Below, piece after piece: positions 54,940 to 62,663 of a stretch of 64,000 bases of DNA. The translations under genes and the position numbers were made by a program. The DNA is from Desulfoluna spongiiphila (GTDB lineage Bacteria; Desulfobacterota; Desulfobacteria; Desulfobacterales; Desulfolunaceae), in NCBI RefSeq assembly GCF_900101345.1, contig NZ_FMUX01000013.1, positions 110,708 to 174,707 on the forward strand, written 5' to 3'. How positions within the stretch are numbered: position 1 is the first letter of the stretch; every line of letters starts with the position of its first letter. The notes below the pieces were generated by a model. That model saw only the letters and a program-made list of their open reading frames with translations, was not told the origin of the DNA and searched no databases.

Positions 54940-56292
54940 CTATGTCACGATCAGCACCTGCACATCGCAGACATTGGTGTTGGTGGGCCCGGTCTTGAGA
55001 AGGGCTTCGCTTTGCTCAAGGGCATTGTAGCTGTCGTTGGTGTCCAGGTACCGCTGGAGGTTGACCCCGGCTTCCCGGGCAGCTTCCAGGCCATGGGCCG
55101 AGGCGATGCCCCCTGCAGCATCCGTGGGGCCGTCGTTGCCGTCCGTGGCACCGGAGAGGAAGACCACGTGGTCGTGGAGCTCGGGTCGGTTCTTGAGCTC
55201 ATTGAGAAAGGCCAGGGCCATCTCCTGGTTGCGGCCGCCTGTGCCGTCTCCTTTCATGGTCACCGTGGTCTCTCCCCCGGCGATGATGCAGGCGGGGGTT
55301 GGGGCCAGGGTTCGGTTCCTGAGTTGTTCCGATGCGATGCCCAGGTAGAATTTGGCAGCTTCACGGGCCTCTCCTGTCATCTGGGAGGAGAGGATGATGG
55401 CGTTGTACCCCAGGTCCCGGGCTTTGCTGCGAGCAGCTTTCAGCGCCTGGAAGTTGGAGCCGATGAGCATATTTCGGGTCTTTCCAAAGGCGGGGTCTGA
55501 GGCCCCGGGTGTTTCGGGGATTTCCCCCTTGCTCCCTCTGGTCAGGAAGTCGAGGACCTTTGGGGGCAGGGCGTCGTGTATTTTGTATTTGTCCACAATG
55601 GCAACGGCCTGGGAAAAGCTGGACGGGTCCGGGGCAGTGAGGCCCGAGGCGATGGCGTCCAGGTGGTCCCCCACCACGTCGGAGAGAATCAGGTTCAACG
55701 AGTCTGCCGGGTACAGGGCCTGGGCCAGGCGGCCCCCCTTGACCCCGGAGAGGTGCTTGCGGATGCAGTTGATCTCCTGGATCTCGGCCCCGCAGGCCAG
55801 CAGCGCCTGGGTGACCTGCTGTTTGTCTTCCAGAGAGAGCCCGCTTTCCGAATAGGGGCAGCACATAAGGGCAGAACCCCCGCCGGAGATGAGGTTGATG
55901 ACCAGCGTCTTTTCGTCGGCATCGCGGCAGAGGGAGACGATGGATCGGGCTGCCTCCACGCTTTTTGCATCGGGCACCGGGTGTCCGGCTTCGATCAGGC
56001 GCACGCGGGAGGTGGGTTCGGTGTGGCCGTATTTCACCGCCACCAGCCCGTCGGTGATGCGCGTTCCCAGAACCTGCTCCACGCCCAGGGCCATGCGGGC
56101 CGACGCTTTGCCCACCCCCACCACCAGAATACGGTGGTATTGGTCCAGGTCGAAGGTGAGGGGCTCGCCATCTGCCTGCACGGTGAGGATGCTTCCTTCA
56201 AGGGAGAGTTTCTGGTGGATGAGCCCTTCGGGGTCCACATCGGAGAGGGCGGCCTGGAAGATGGTTTGTGCGTCTTGGATGGTCTGGTTCAT
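54940..56292 (-). CDS. Glycerate 2-kinase / hydroxypyruvate reductase family (MOFRL)
   Basis: The 450-residue product belongs to the DUF4147-MOFRL glycerate kinases that phosphorylate glycerate to 2-phosphoglycerate; some members are annotated hydroxypyruvate reductase. Visible: VVGVGKASARMA near 55-66, LISGGGSALMCCP near 130, CIRKHLSGVKGGRLA, ILSDVVGDHLDAIASG, and the C-terminal SGATDGNDGPTDAAGG with the family's catalytic residues. GGAGG precedes the ATG. The neighbouring GntP permease and FadR-type regulator fit uptake and use of glycerate or an aldonate. Confidence 0.9.
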   Translation of the reverse strand: MNQTIQDAQTIFQAALSDVDPEGLIHQKLSLEGSILTVQADGEPLTFDLDQYHRILVVGVGKASARMALGVEQVLGTRITDGLVAVKYGHTEPTSRVRLIEAGHPVPDAKSVEAARSIVSLCRDADEKTLVINLISGGGSALMCCPYSESGLSLEDKQQVTQALLACGAEIQEINCIRKHLSGVKGGRLAQALYPADSLNLILSDVVGDHLDAIASGLTAPDPSSFSQAVAIVDKYKIHDALPPKVLDFLTRGSKGEIPETPGASDPAFGKTRNMLIGSNFQALKAARSKARDLGYNAIILSSQMTGEAREAAKFYLGIASEQLRNRTLAPTPACIIAGGETTVTMKGDGTGGRNQEMALAFLNELKNRPELHDHVVFLSGATDGNDGPTDAAGGIASAHGLEAAREAGVNLQRYLDTNDSYNALEQSEALLKTGPTNTNVCDVQVLIVT

Positions 56293-56314
56293 GGGTGTGC
56301 GGCCTCCATAGTTT

Positions 56315-56959
56315 TCAGGACTCGGATTTCAGGGCTTTTTTGAGATTTTCAGCATACAAAGGGGCGCCGGACAGGGCCGTAATCTTGCGAAAACAGGCGG
56401 CCGCCCCTTCGGGGTCCCGGTTTACCTCCATGCGAAGCACCCCCAGGTTGTTGAGGGCCTGGATGTTGGTGGGATCCTTGGCCACAGCCTTTTCAAAGGC
56501 GCTTTCGGCCACGGCGCTTTTCTTCTTTGCCATGCAGGCGATGCCCTCCTCAAGGAGGCGCTGAGACTCCTGCAAGGGGGCCATGTCGTTGACGGAGGCG
56601 AGCAGGGCCAGGCGGCGATCCAGCCAGGGCGCATCCGGGTGGTCGTCGGAGAGGGCCCGGCATCTTTCATACCACGTGATGGCGCTTTCCTTTTTTCCCC
56701 AGAGGTAGCCCAGGTCCCCTAAGGCCCTGCAGCGCTCATGGCTCATGCCGTTTTTTCGCACATCCTCTTTAAAGGCAGCCTCAGCCTCCTCAAACCGTTT
56801 GAGCCCCATAAGGCACAGCCCCATGTTGTAATAGGCTCCCGGGGTATCCGGGCAAAGGGCTGCAATTTTACCGAAGTATGTCAGGGCCTTTTCATAGTCT
56901 TGCAGCACAAAGGCGTTGAGGGCAAATCGTTTGTAGAAAAACAGACGAATGAATGTCAT
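56315..56959 (-). CDS. TPR protein
   Basis: The 214-residue product has at least four tetratricopeptide units (EKALTYFGKIAALCPDTPGAYYNMG, RFEEAEAAFKEDV, KKSAVAESAFEKAVAKDPTN), a helical protein-binding scaffold. No signal peptide is clear. AAGGAT precedes the ATG. It ends 23 bases before the kinase start and is likely co-transcribed; its partner is unknown. Confidence 0.8.
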   Translation of the reverse strand: MTFIRLFFYKRFALNAFVLQDYEKALTYFGKIAALCPDTPGAYYNMGLCLMGLKRFEEAEAAFKEDVRKNGMSHERCRALGDLGYLWGKKESAITWYERCRALSDDHPDAPWLDRRLALLASVNDMAPLQESQRLLEEGIACMAKKKSAVAESAFEKAVAKDPTNIQALNNLGVLRMEVNRDPEGAAACFRKITALSGAPLYAENLKKALKSES

Positions 56960-56972
56960 GCCTTATCCTTAT

Positions 56973-57024
56973 CTTTGCCTCCGGCGGCCCTGCCGGGGGC
57001 CAAACTTTTCAAAAGTTTGATAAA
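56973..57024. repeat. GCCTCCGGCGGC element with CAAACTTTT hairpin
   Basis: Reads GCCTCCGGCGGCCCTGCCGGGGGC followed by the palindrome CAAACTTTTCAAAAGTTTG. It shares the GCC-rich core of the gene-end family in inverted orientation. Confidence 0.55.
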
Positions 57025-57097
57025 CAGGTTTTAAAGTCCATTCAGGCGAACCATGTAAAAAATCGATCCGTCGGTGTCATCACGGTTAACCCAAAGG

Positions 57098-57183
57098 CCC
57101 TTGCGCTTTTTTCAGATGAACGAAGGAAAAAGCGCAAGGGAAATGAGCTTTCGAGGTGTTTTCGCCACTCTCGCCGCCGGAGG
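57098..57183 (-). repeat. Gene-end repeat with 14-bp stem after GntP gene
   Basis: CCCTTGCGCTTTTT and AAAAAGCGCAAGGG are perfect arms around a 15-base loop; GAGCTTTCGAGGTG and CTCGCCGCCGGAGGC follow, abutting the GntP stop. The stem sequence differs from the other copies yet still pairs. Confidence 0.75.
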
Positions 57184-58527
57184 CTACAACATGACCATGG
57201 CCAGGGCCTGGATCACGGTCATGGCCACGATGCCCTGGACCAGGGTGACCCCTGTCTGGCACTTGTAGGCCGTGGAGGTGTCCATGTCCGAGAACTGGGA
57301 GACCACCCAGAAGTAGCTGTCGTTGGCGTGGGACACGGTCATGGATCCTGCGCCGATGGAGAGCACCACCAGCACCTTGGCCAGTTCTGAGGTCATGCCC
57401 ATCTGCACCATAAGGGGGGCCACCATGGCCGAGGTCAGGATCATGGAGACTGTGGATGCGCCCATGGCGGTCTTGAGGAGCATGGCGATGATAAAGGGGA
57501 TCAACAGGCCCAGGTTCATCTGGAGCAGGGAGTTGCTCAACACGTCTGCCAGGGGCAGCTCGCGGAGCACGAGTCCCAGCGCCCCGCCCGCGCCGGTGAT
57601 GGCCAGGATGGACGCCGAGTGGTGGATCCCTTCGGAGATCCAGGCAAAGGAGGCGCCCTTTTCTTCTTTGGGGATCAGACTGGTGGCCAGAAAGACCCCC
57701 AGGAGAAGGGCGGTGACCGGGTTGCCCAGAAAGTCGAAGAAGGTTTTTACCACACCGGAGCCAAAGGGGGCGGCGGGGAAATCCGCAATGGATTTCAAGG
57801 CAATGAGCACGATGGGCAGGACAATGGGAGAGAAGCTGTGCACCGCCCCGGGAAGTTTCCCGTATTTGTCCAGGAGGTCTTCAAGGGAGACCTCGGGACT
57901 CGCCTCGATTTGGTATTTCACTGCCACCTTCATGGCGTACACGTAACCGGCCAGCATCACGGGGATGGAGACGAGAAATCCCATGAGGATCACCAGGCCG
58001 AGGTCCGCTGAAAGGGTTCCGGCCATGATGATGGGGCCGGGGGTGGGTGGCACCAGGCAGTGGGTGGCGTAGAGGCCTGAACTCAGAGCCGTTGCCATCA
58101 CCGCCAGGGAGATGCCCGATTTTTCCGCAAGGGCCCGGCTGATGGGCGAGAGGACCACAAAGCCGGAGTCGCAGAAGACCGGGATGCTGGTGACATACCC
58201 GGTGAGGCTCATGGTGAGGGGCGCTCTCTTTTTTCCCACCAGGGCCAGAATGGCGTTGGCCATGGTGAGGGCCGCGCCGGTTTTTTCCAGGATCGTGCCG
58301 ATGATGGTACCGGCGATGATCACGATGCCGATGTTGCCTAAGATCCCTCCGAATCCTTTTTTAATCACCCCGATGGTCTTGTCTACGGGAAGGCCCGCCA
58401 GGAGCCCCACAAAATACGCTGCCAGAATGAGCACGATAAACGGGTGCCACTTGAATTTTGAGATAAGCACGATCATGCCTACGATGGCGACAAAAATAAT
58501 ACCGAATAGAAACAAACCGCTTGCCAT
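57184..58527 (-). CDS. GntP-family gluconate/aldonate:H+ symporter
   Basis: The 447-residue product has about twelve hydrophobic helices and the GntP signatures: PVFCDSGFVVLSPISRALAEKSG, THCLVPPTPGPIIMAGTL and GAGSMTVSHANDSYFWVVSQFSDM. Family members import gluconate, glycerate or related acids with protons across the inner membrane. GGGAGG lies seven bases before the ATG. It sits between the MBL gene and the TPR/kinase genes on the same strand and should supply the kinase with its substrate. Confidence 0.92.
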   Translation of the reverse strand: MASGLFLFGIIFVAIVGMIVLISKFKWHPFIVLILAAYFVGLLAGLPVDKTIGVIKKGFGGILGNIGIVIIAGTIIGTILEKTGAALTMANAILALVGKKRAPLTMSLTGYVTSIPVFCDSGFVVLSPISRALAEKSGISLAVMATALSSGLYATHCLVPPTPGPIIMAGTLSADLGLVILMGFLVSIPVMLAGYVYAMKVAVKYQIEASPEVSLEDLLDKYGKLPGAVHSFSPIVLPIVLIALKSIADFPAAPFGSGVVKTFFDFLGNPVTALLLGVFLATSLIPKEEKGASFAWISEGIHHSASILAITGAGGALGLVLRELPLADVLSNSLLQMNLGLLIPFIIAMLLKTAMGASTVSMILTSAMVAPLMVQMGMTSELAKVLVVLSIGAGSMTVSHANDSYFWVVSQFSDMDTSTAYKCQTGVTLVQGIVAMTVIQALAMVML

Positions 58528-58555
58528 ACTTCAACCTCCCTCATCACCCGGGGCG

Positions 58556-59395
58556 TTACCCGATCCTCAGGGAACTCCCCGTCCTGTTGTGAAAAAACCG
58601 ACCGTCCGCCTTCTCAAGGGCTGCCATGGCCTTGGGGCCGGTGCAGTGGGACACGCCGATGGCGGCGCAATCCAGCCCCTTGAGATAGGAAACGGTCGAA
58701 GTCATGCGTCGGTCGTCGGCCTCAACGAGGTGCGTTCCCCCGACCACCGCATAAATCGTTTTGTGAAGGCGAGCTTTCACCGTGTCGATCATGTTCATGA
58801 TCCCCGGATGGGCACAGCCCAGTATCAGCACAAGGCCCTTGTCGGTTTCCACGGCCACCATGAGCTCATCGGCAAAGGTATCGGAGACGAGCTGCCCTGC
58901 TTCCTCGAATACAAAGCGGAGGTTGGCCTTTTCTTCGGGATGGGTTTTGTCGAAATCGGAGATGACATAGACACCCGGGGCGATCTCATCCACGCCCGGG
59001 GCTGCGAACCGGATGCTGCCCTTGGACGCTTCCACCTCGGCCCGTGTAAACCCGTTGCCCAAAAATTCGGTGCGCGCCCCGTCCGTGCTGTATTTTGCCC
59101 GGAAAAAATGGGGGTGCACCACCAGCTCCACCTCCTTGCGCCGAAAGGGGCTCTTCAGGAAATGGGGGACGCCGCCGCTGTGGTCGTAATGCCCGTGACT
59201 TAAAATGATGGTCTGGGCGCGGAAGGGGTCCAGGTTAAGTTGTTTGGCGTTGTTCAGGAATGCATCGGATTTGCCCGTATCAAAGAGGAAGCTCTGCCCG
59301 TCTTTTTCGATAAGAAATGAAAGACCGTGCTCACAGGTCAGCCCCAGGTGCTCGCCCTGGCCATTCTCCACAAGGGTTGTAATGACTACGCCCAT
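58556..59395 (-). CDS. MBL-fold metallo-hydrolase
   Basis: The 279-residue product has the metal-binding motif ILSHGHYDHSGG near 64-75, a later HPHFF and LILGCAHPGIMNMID, and GGTHLVEAD near 220. This order is that of the MBL group annotated as dihydropterin methyltransferase-associated or ribofuranosyl-aminobenzene phosphate synthase-like, whose real reactions mostly are unknown. Cytoplasmic. AAGGAG precedes the ATG. Being in a sugar-acid operon it may act on a pathway ester or lactone, but this is inference. Confidence 0.85.
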   Translation of the reverse strand: MGVVITTLVENGQGEHLGLTCEHGLSFLIEKDGQSFLFDTGKSDAFLNNAKQLNLDPFRAQTIILSHGHYDHSGGVPHFLKSPFRRKEVELVVHPHFFRAKYSTDGARTEFLGNGFTRAEVEASKGSIRFAAPGVDEIAPGVYVISDFDKTHPEEKANLRFVFEEAGQLVSDTFADELMVAVETDKGLVLILGCAHPGIMNMIDTVKARLHKTIYAVVGGTHLVEADDRRMTSTVSYLKGLDCAAIGVSHCTGPKAMAALEKADGRFFHNRTGSSLRIG

Positions 59396-59420
59396 CGGTA
59401 CTCCTTTTGCGGCCCGGGTG

Positions 59421-60113
59421 TTACCCCTGGCGCTGCATGTAATCCAGAATCTCTTTTTCTGCGTTTTCCAGGTGGGCCATCATCACCTTTTCGGCGCGTT
59501 TTGGGTCCCTTGCCTTGATGGCATCAAAGATCGCCTTGTGCTCGGCAACGGTGCGCTCGGCCCGCCCCGGAATATTCAAACTGGAGATCCACCCTTCGCT
59601 CAGGCTCTCGGCCATGGTCTTCATCAGGATATACAGGGGGCGGTTCCGGGTGGATTTGGCCAGGGCCAGGTGAAAGATCCTGTCTTCCTCGATGATCCCC
59701 TCCCGTGTTTCCGAGGCTACCTGTCGGGAAAAGGCGTCCAGGGTGCCCTCCATGGCTTCAAGGTCTTTTTCATCGGCCTTTTCCGCAGCCAGGGACGCGG
59801 CTTTGGGTTCTAAAATCCGGCGCATTTCAAAGTGATCCCGCAGGTCTGCCTCGTTGGATTGCAGCCAGGCTGCAAAGGTGTTGACCCCTTTGCTGATGGG
59901 ATCGCTCACAAAGATCCCTTTGCCCTGGCGGACCGTTACCTTGCCCGATATTTCAAGGATGCGAATGGCCTCGCGCACCGAGGCCCGGCTCACATCCAGT
60001 TTTTTTGTCAGCACGTTTTCGGAATAGAAACGATCTCCGTCGGAGAACCCTTCATCCCGGATCATCCTCTGGATTTCGTTTACGATTTGCTCTGACAACC
60101 TGGCTCGTTTCAT
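59421..60113 (-). CDS. GntR/FadR-family transcriptional regulator
   Basis: The 230-residue product has the N-terminal winged helix (LSEQIVNEIQRMI, FYSENVLTKKLDVSRASVREAIRILEISGKV) and a helical FCD effector domain (about 90-225, with FEMRRILEPKAA, FHLALAKSTRN and EHKAIFDAI), which often binds a metal and a carboxylate. GGGAG precedes ATG 60113; the frame upstream is discounted. First gene of the block that continues with MBL, GntP, TPR and kinase; a palindrome 46 bases upstream is its probable operator. Confidence 0.9.
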   Translation of the reverse strand: MKRARLSEQIVNEIQRMIRDEGFSDGDRFYSENVLTKKLDVSRASVREAIRILEISGKVTVRQGKGIFVSDPISKGVNTFAAWLQSNEADLRDHFEMRRILEPKAASLAAEKADEKDLEAMEGTLDAFSRQVASETREGIIEEDRIFHLALAKSTRNRPLYILMKTMAESLSEGWISSLNIPGRAERTVAEHKAIFDAIKARDPKRAEKVMMAHLENAEKEILDYMQRQG

Positions 60114-60158
60114 GGGGGCTCCCATTTTCTGTTGATGGATGAACTTGTATACTTGTCG

Positions 60159-60173
60159 ACTTGTCAGACAAGT
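60159..60173. promoter_or_regulatory. Palindromic operator of the FadR-type regulator
   Basis: ACTTGTCAGACAAGT is a perfect 7-1-7 palindrome of the TTGTC-n-GACAA type used by FCD-domain regulators. CTTGTATACTTG just before it (60144-60155) may be a half-related second site. Confidence 0.7.
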
Positions 60174-60338
60174 TAAGGCTACCACCCTCAACGGCCCCCG
60201 TCAAATGAAAATAACAGGATCATATTCGGGGGATAGGGCTATGGGGGAGAGGTGCCCGCAACCCTTTGATGTTTCGAATCGGCCATGGTGCCACGTTCGT
60301 TTGGCGTCCCTTCACGCCGTATAATGAGCTTGTTTGAT

Positions 60339-60412
60339 GGTGCGCAAGCACACCTTATGGGGTTCACATGACCGGATGCGACGGGGGCAAAGGTAGGGTG
60401 TGCTTGCGCACC
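60339..60412. repeat. Inverted-repeat element GGTGCGCAAGCACACC
   Basis: GGTGCGCAAGCACACC at 60339-60354 has its exact complement at 60397-60412, 42 bases apart. It resembles a single variant of the GTGCA elements in design. Confidence 0.75.
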
Positions 60413-60995
60413 GCCGAATCTCCGAGGCCGGTGATGAAACCTAATTGTACCGGGAATTTTCTTATCTCTCGCACGTGTGCCGGGAGGTACCGGTTCATGC
60501 AACGCGTGATCCAGGTTGAACAAGCCCGATATTTCATGGATCGAGTGCACCCCTATTCAAGGCATCAGGGCTGCAGATGTCGTGGTTTACCTCAACACGC
60601 TGATAACGCATATGGTGGGTGCAATCAACTGGCCCAAAAGGTGAGAAGAGCACTAAAAAATCGATGGATTACATCTTATATATCTGAGGCTGTCGTTTTT
60701 CAGAAACTATCCGGGTGAGGCTCTTCCTCCAGGCAGGCGTTGTGTTTCAGGCGCTCTTTGTCACGCACTTAGTCAAACCGCCAGGGTTGGAGAGCGGACC
60801 GCTAAATACCTCCTTGCAATTGTTCAATCCAAAGAGTAAGAATTTACCAGTTTGACGAAAAGCAGGCAGTCGACTTTGGGTTGAGCACTCAGCTGAATGT
60901 TTAAATATAGTAGCATAACCCCAAGGGTAACATTGTTAATGGTGAAAAACGCCAATTGTTCATGTGCGACTGTCTGAAAATGCATGAAATATAAG

Positions 60996-61218
60996 AATAT
61001 GCGACAAAATAGTCCTGTATTCCGACATGATGCGGATTATGGGACAAGGCTGTCGGTTTTTCCCTGTGAGAAGGTATTATGGGACAGATCGGTTCCCAAT
61101 AAATGGAATACGGGACATGATGGTCCCATATTCCCAGGGATGGATAGAATATTAGACAATAATGTCCGTATTTCCCTCTGGGAGGGTGTTACTGGACAAA
61201 ATTGTCCAATAATAATTG
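60996..61218. repeat. Six tandem about 40-bp units with GACA/TGTC dyads
   Basis: Units start at 60996, 61036, 61076, 61108, 61148 and 61188 with lengths 40, 40, 32, 40, 40 and 31. Each opens like ATTATGGGACA and carries a small dyad: the last is TGGACAAAATTGTCCA, the fourth GGGACATGATGGTCCC. Most also hold a TTCCC...GGG half. The last unit stops exactly where the first cassette begins. Confidence 0.8.
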
Positions 61219-61292
61219 TTGTAAGCCTTATCGGTACTTGCAAAAAACGTAAGGGGTTGTGGTTTTTCCCCTTCGCCTAAGGGTTTCGTTCT

Positions 61293-61556
61293 TTGAATTT
61301 GTCCACTGTTTGTCACGAGGGTATCCTCGTGCAAAACAGTGCTAAAAATAGCCATAAAACCAGCTTTTTTGGTTTTCGGGTGGCTCGTTCAACAGTTTTG
61401 TTTATAGGCTGTGGTGTTCGTGAGGGGTTTCGGCAACTCAAAGGTTGGCGATTTCCTTTCTTTCAGTTCGAAGGGTCTTCTTCATTCAGTTGTCCCCAAG
61501 GCCTTGGGTTTTCGGATCATCTTGAATTGAAGCCCGCCTTACAACAAAGCACTTAA
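61293..61556 (+). CDS. Cassette 1 ORF, hypothetical
   Basis: An 87-codon frame. Its product has KTSFFGFRVARS and FRQLKGWRFPFFQFEGSSSFSCP, and shares the pattern KTSF-x2-FRVAR-x10-R-x3-RQL-x5-PFF-x2-E-x-SSS-x-SCP with cassette 5. No Shine-Dalgarno is clear and the DNA itself is conserved, so whether it is translated is open. No family is recognised. Confidence 0.4.
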   Translation: MNLSTVCHEGILVQNSAKNSHKTSFFGFRVARSTVLFIGCGVREGFRQLKGWRFPFFQFEGSSSFSCPQGLGFSDHLELKPALQQST

Positions 61557-61666
61557 CTGGTCCGGGCTACTGCTGCCCGTTTCCAAACGGTTTCGTCAAT
61601 CAACCGCTTTCGCTTCCTGGCCTCCGTCGCCTTGCGCCGCCCGGCCCGTTAGTGCTGGCGTTAGCT
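61542..61666 (+). repeat. attC site 1
   Basis: Left arm ACAACAAAGCACTTAACTGG and CCGGGC pairs imperfectly with CCCGGCCCGTTAGTGCTGGC; the right end is GCGTTAGC with the recombination cut at G61660/T61661. Length about 125 bases. Confidence 0.8.
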
Positions 61667-61689
61667 GCTATTCAACATGATCGAGGACT

Positions 61690-62049
61690 ATGAAAATTCA
61701 GTTATCTATTCGAAAAAATCAGCTCGATAAACTAATACAATCGCTCGAACATTTGTGTATTCATTTGCGTTTAGACGAGGACTGTCCTTGGATTGATCAT
61801 TTTGAACGACAACTTGAAAATGCAAAATCATTATCAAACTCTAAATTCACTCAAAAGGAATTAAGCGATCTATCATCTTCGATTAGATCTGTTTATGGGG
61901 GGATGGGGAGTTTCAATGATTATTACAATCCAAATTACACAAAGCATAGGAATGAGGTAATGAAATTACTTGGGTCAAGCACAGATTTATCTGAACGCGT
62001 CTATGAATATGCTCTTGAATTAATGGTAATCGGTATTACAAGCAGCTAA
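61690..62049 (+). CDS. Cassette 2 ORF, hypothetical
   Basis: The 119-residue product is small, soluble and mostly helical (QLDKLIQSLEHLCIHL, ERVYEYALELMVIG) with SSIRSVYGGMGSFNDYY in the middle. I recall VYGGMGS-N-D motifs in small proteins of unknown role but cannot assign a family. GAGG sits three bases before the ATG. Its stop lies in attC 2. AT-rich codon use differs from the host genes. Confidence 0.75.
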   Translation: MKIQLSIRKNQLDKLIQSLEHLCIHLRLDEDCPWIDHFERQLENAKSLSNSKFTQKELSDLSSSIRSVYGGMGSFNDYYNPNYTKHRNEVMKLLGSSTDLSERVYEYALELMVIGITSS

Positions 62050-62171
62050 CAAACACTTGCACGCCGACCGGGCGCAAGTGCGGCTTTTCGGCCCTGTTGG
62101 CTATTCATTTATTGTCAAAAATCAAACACCTTCATGCTTCGGCGCCCGTCGGGTGAAGTGTGGCGTTATAA
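62044..62171 (+). repeat. attC site 2
   Basis: Left arm GCTAACAAACACTTGCACG and GACCGGGCGC pairs with GGCGCCCGTCGGGTGAAGTG; right end GGCGTTATAA, cut at G62165/T62166. Confidence 0.85.
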
Positions 62172-62174
62172 ACT

Positions 62175-62582
62175 ATGAACAAAATATACTCATCTCCCGA
62201 TGAAAACTACCAAGTGAAATTTATATACGAGTGGGAAATACGCTTTGGTCCTGCGTACTTTCAACTTGAATTAAATGGCCAAATAATTTCTGATAAACTA
62301 TTTGGTGACAAACTTTTTTGGTCCCTTGATTCAAAATACCTCGCTGTAGAGGAATGGTTGACAACGGACTCTCAAAAGGGGCCTGTTACAAGACTGCTTC
62401 TATTTGATTTAGAAAACAACAAAATGTCTGCATTTAAAATAATAAACAAAGGCTTTCTACGAAAAGTTAATTTCTTAAATGATCGATTAATATATATTAA
62501 AGAATATGCTGCTACAGGCAGAGGTACTGAATCTGAAGTGGAATATAAAAATATTAAAAATTGGGCTGAAATTCGTTTATAA
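62175..62582 (+). CDS. Cassette 3 ORF, hypothetical
   Basis: The 135-residue product reads as a single beta-rich domain (YQVKFIYEWEIRFGPAYFQLEL, SKYLAVEEWLTTD, TRLLLFDLENN) like one or two propeller blades. No signal peptide. It starts nine bases after the attC cut with no Shine-Dalgarno, which is common in cassettes. Stop inside attC 3. No family recognised. Confidence 0.75.
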   Translation: MNKIYSSPDENYQVKFIYEWEIRFGPAYFQLELNGQIISDKLFGDKLFWSLDSKYLAVEEWLTTDSQKGPVTRLLLFDLENNKMSAFKIINKGFLRKVNFLNDRLIYIKEYAATGRGTESEVEYKNIKNWAEIRL

Positions 62583-62637
62583 CAATGCAATTTCAGCGGA
62601 CGCAAAAAGCCGCGCCGCTGAATTGCGGCGTTAGCAT
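62578..62637 (+). repeat. attC site 3, short
   Basis: Compact site of about 60 bases: AACAATGCAATTTCAGCGG, then GCC and CCGCTGAATTGCGGCGTTAGC; the cut falls at G62630/T62631. The bulged base and short loop are those of a classical attC. Confidence 0.92.
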
Positions 62638-62663
62638 CTGTGCAGTAGGAGCCTTTGAGAAAT

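Larger units (their letters stand above)
60174..61218. other. 1-kb non-coding junction before the cassette array
   Basis: No gene supported. It contains an inverted-repeat element (60339-60412), relics of dispersed repeats at 60524-60545, 60561-60610 and 60970-60992, and the tandem block 60996-61218. Composition falls from GC-rich to AT-rich across it. No integrase-like frame of useful length is present on either strand. Confidence 0.7.

Noticed and set aside
60996..61218. CRISPR array
   Set aside because: Units are contiguous and degenerate throughout, without identical repeats alternating with unique spacers, and no cas genes are near.
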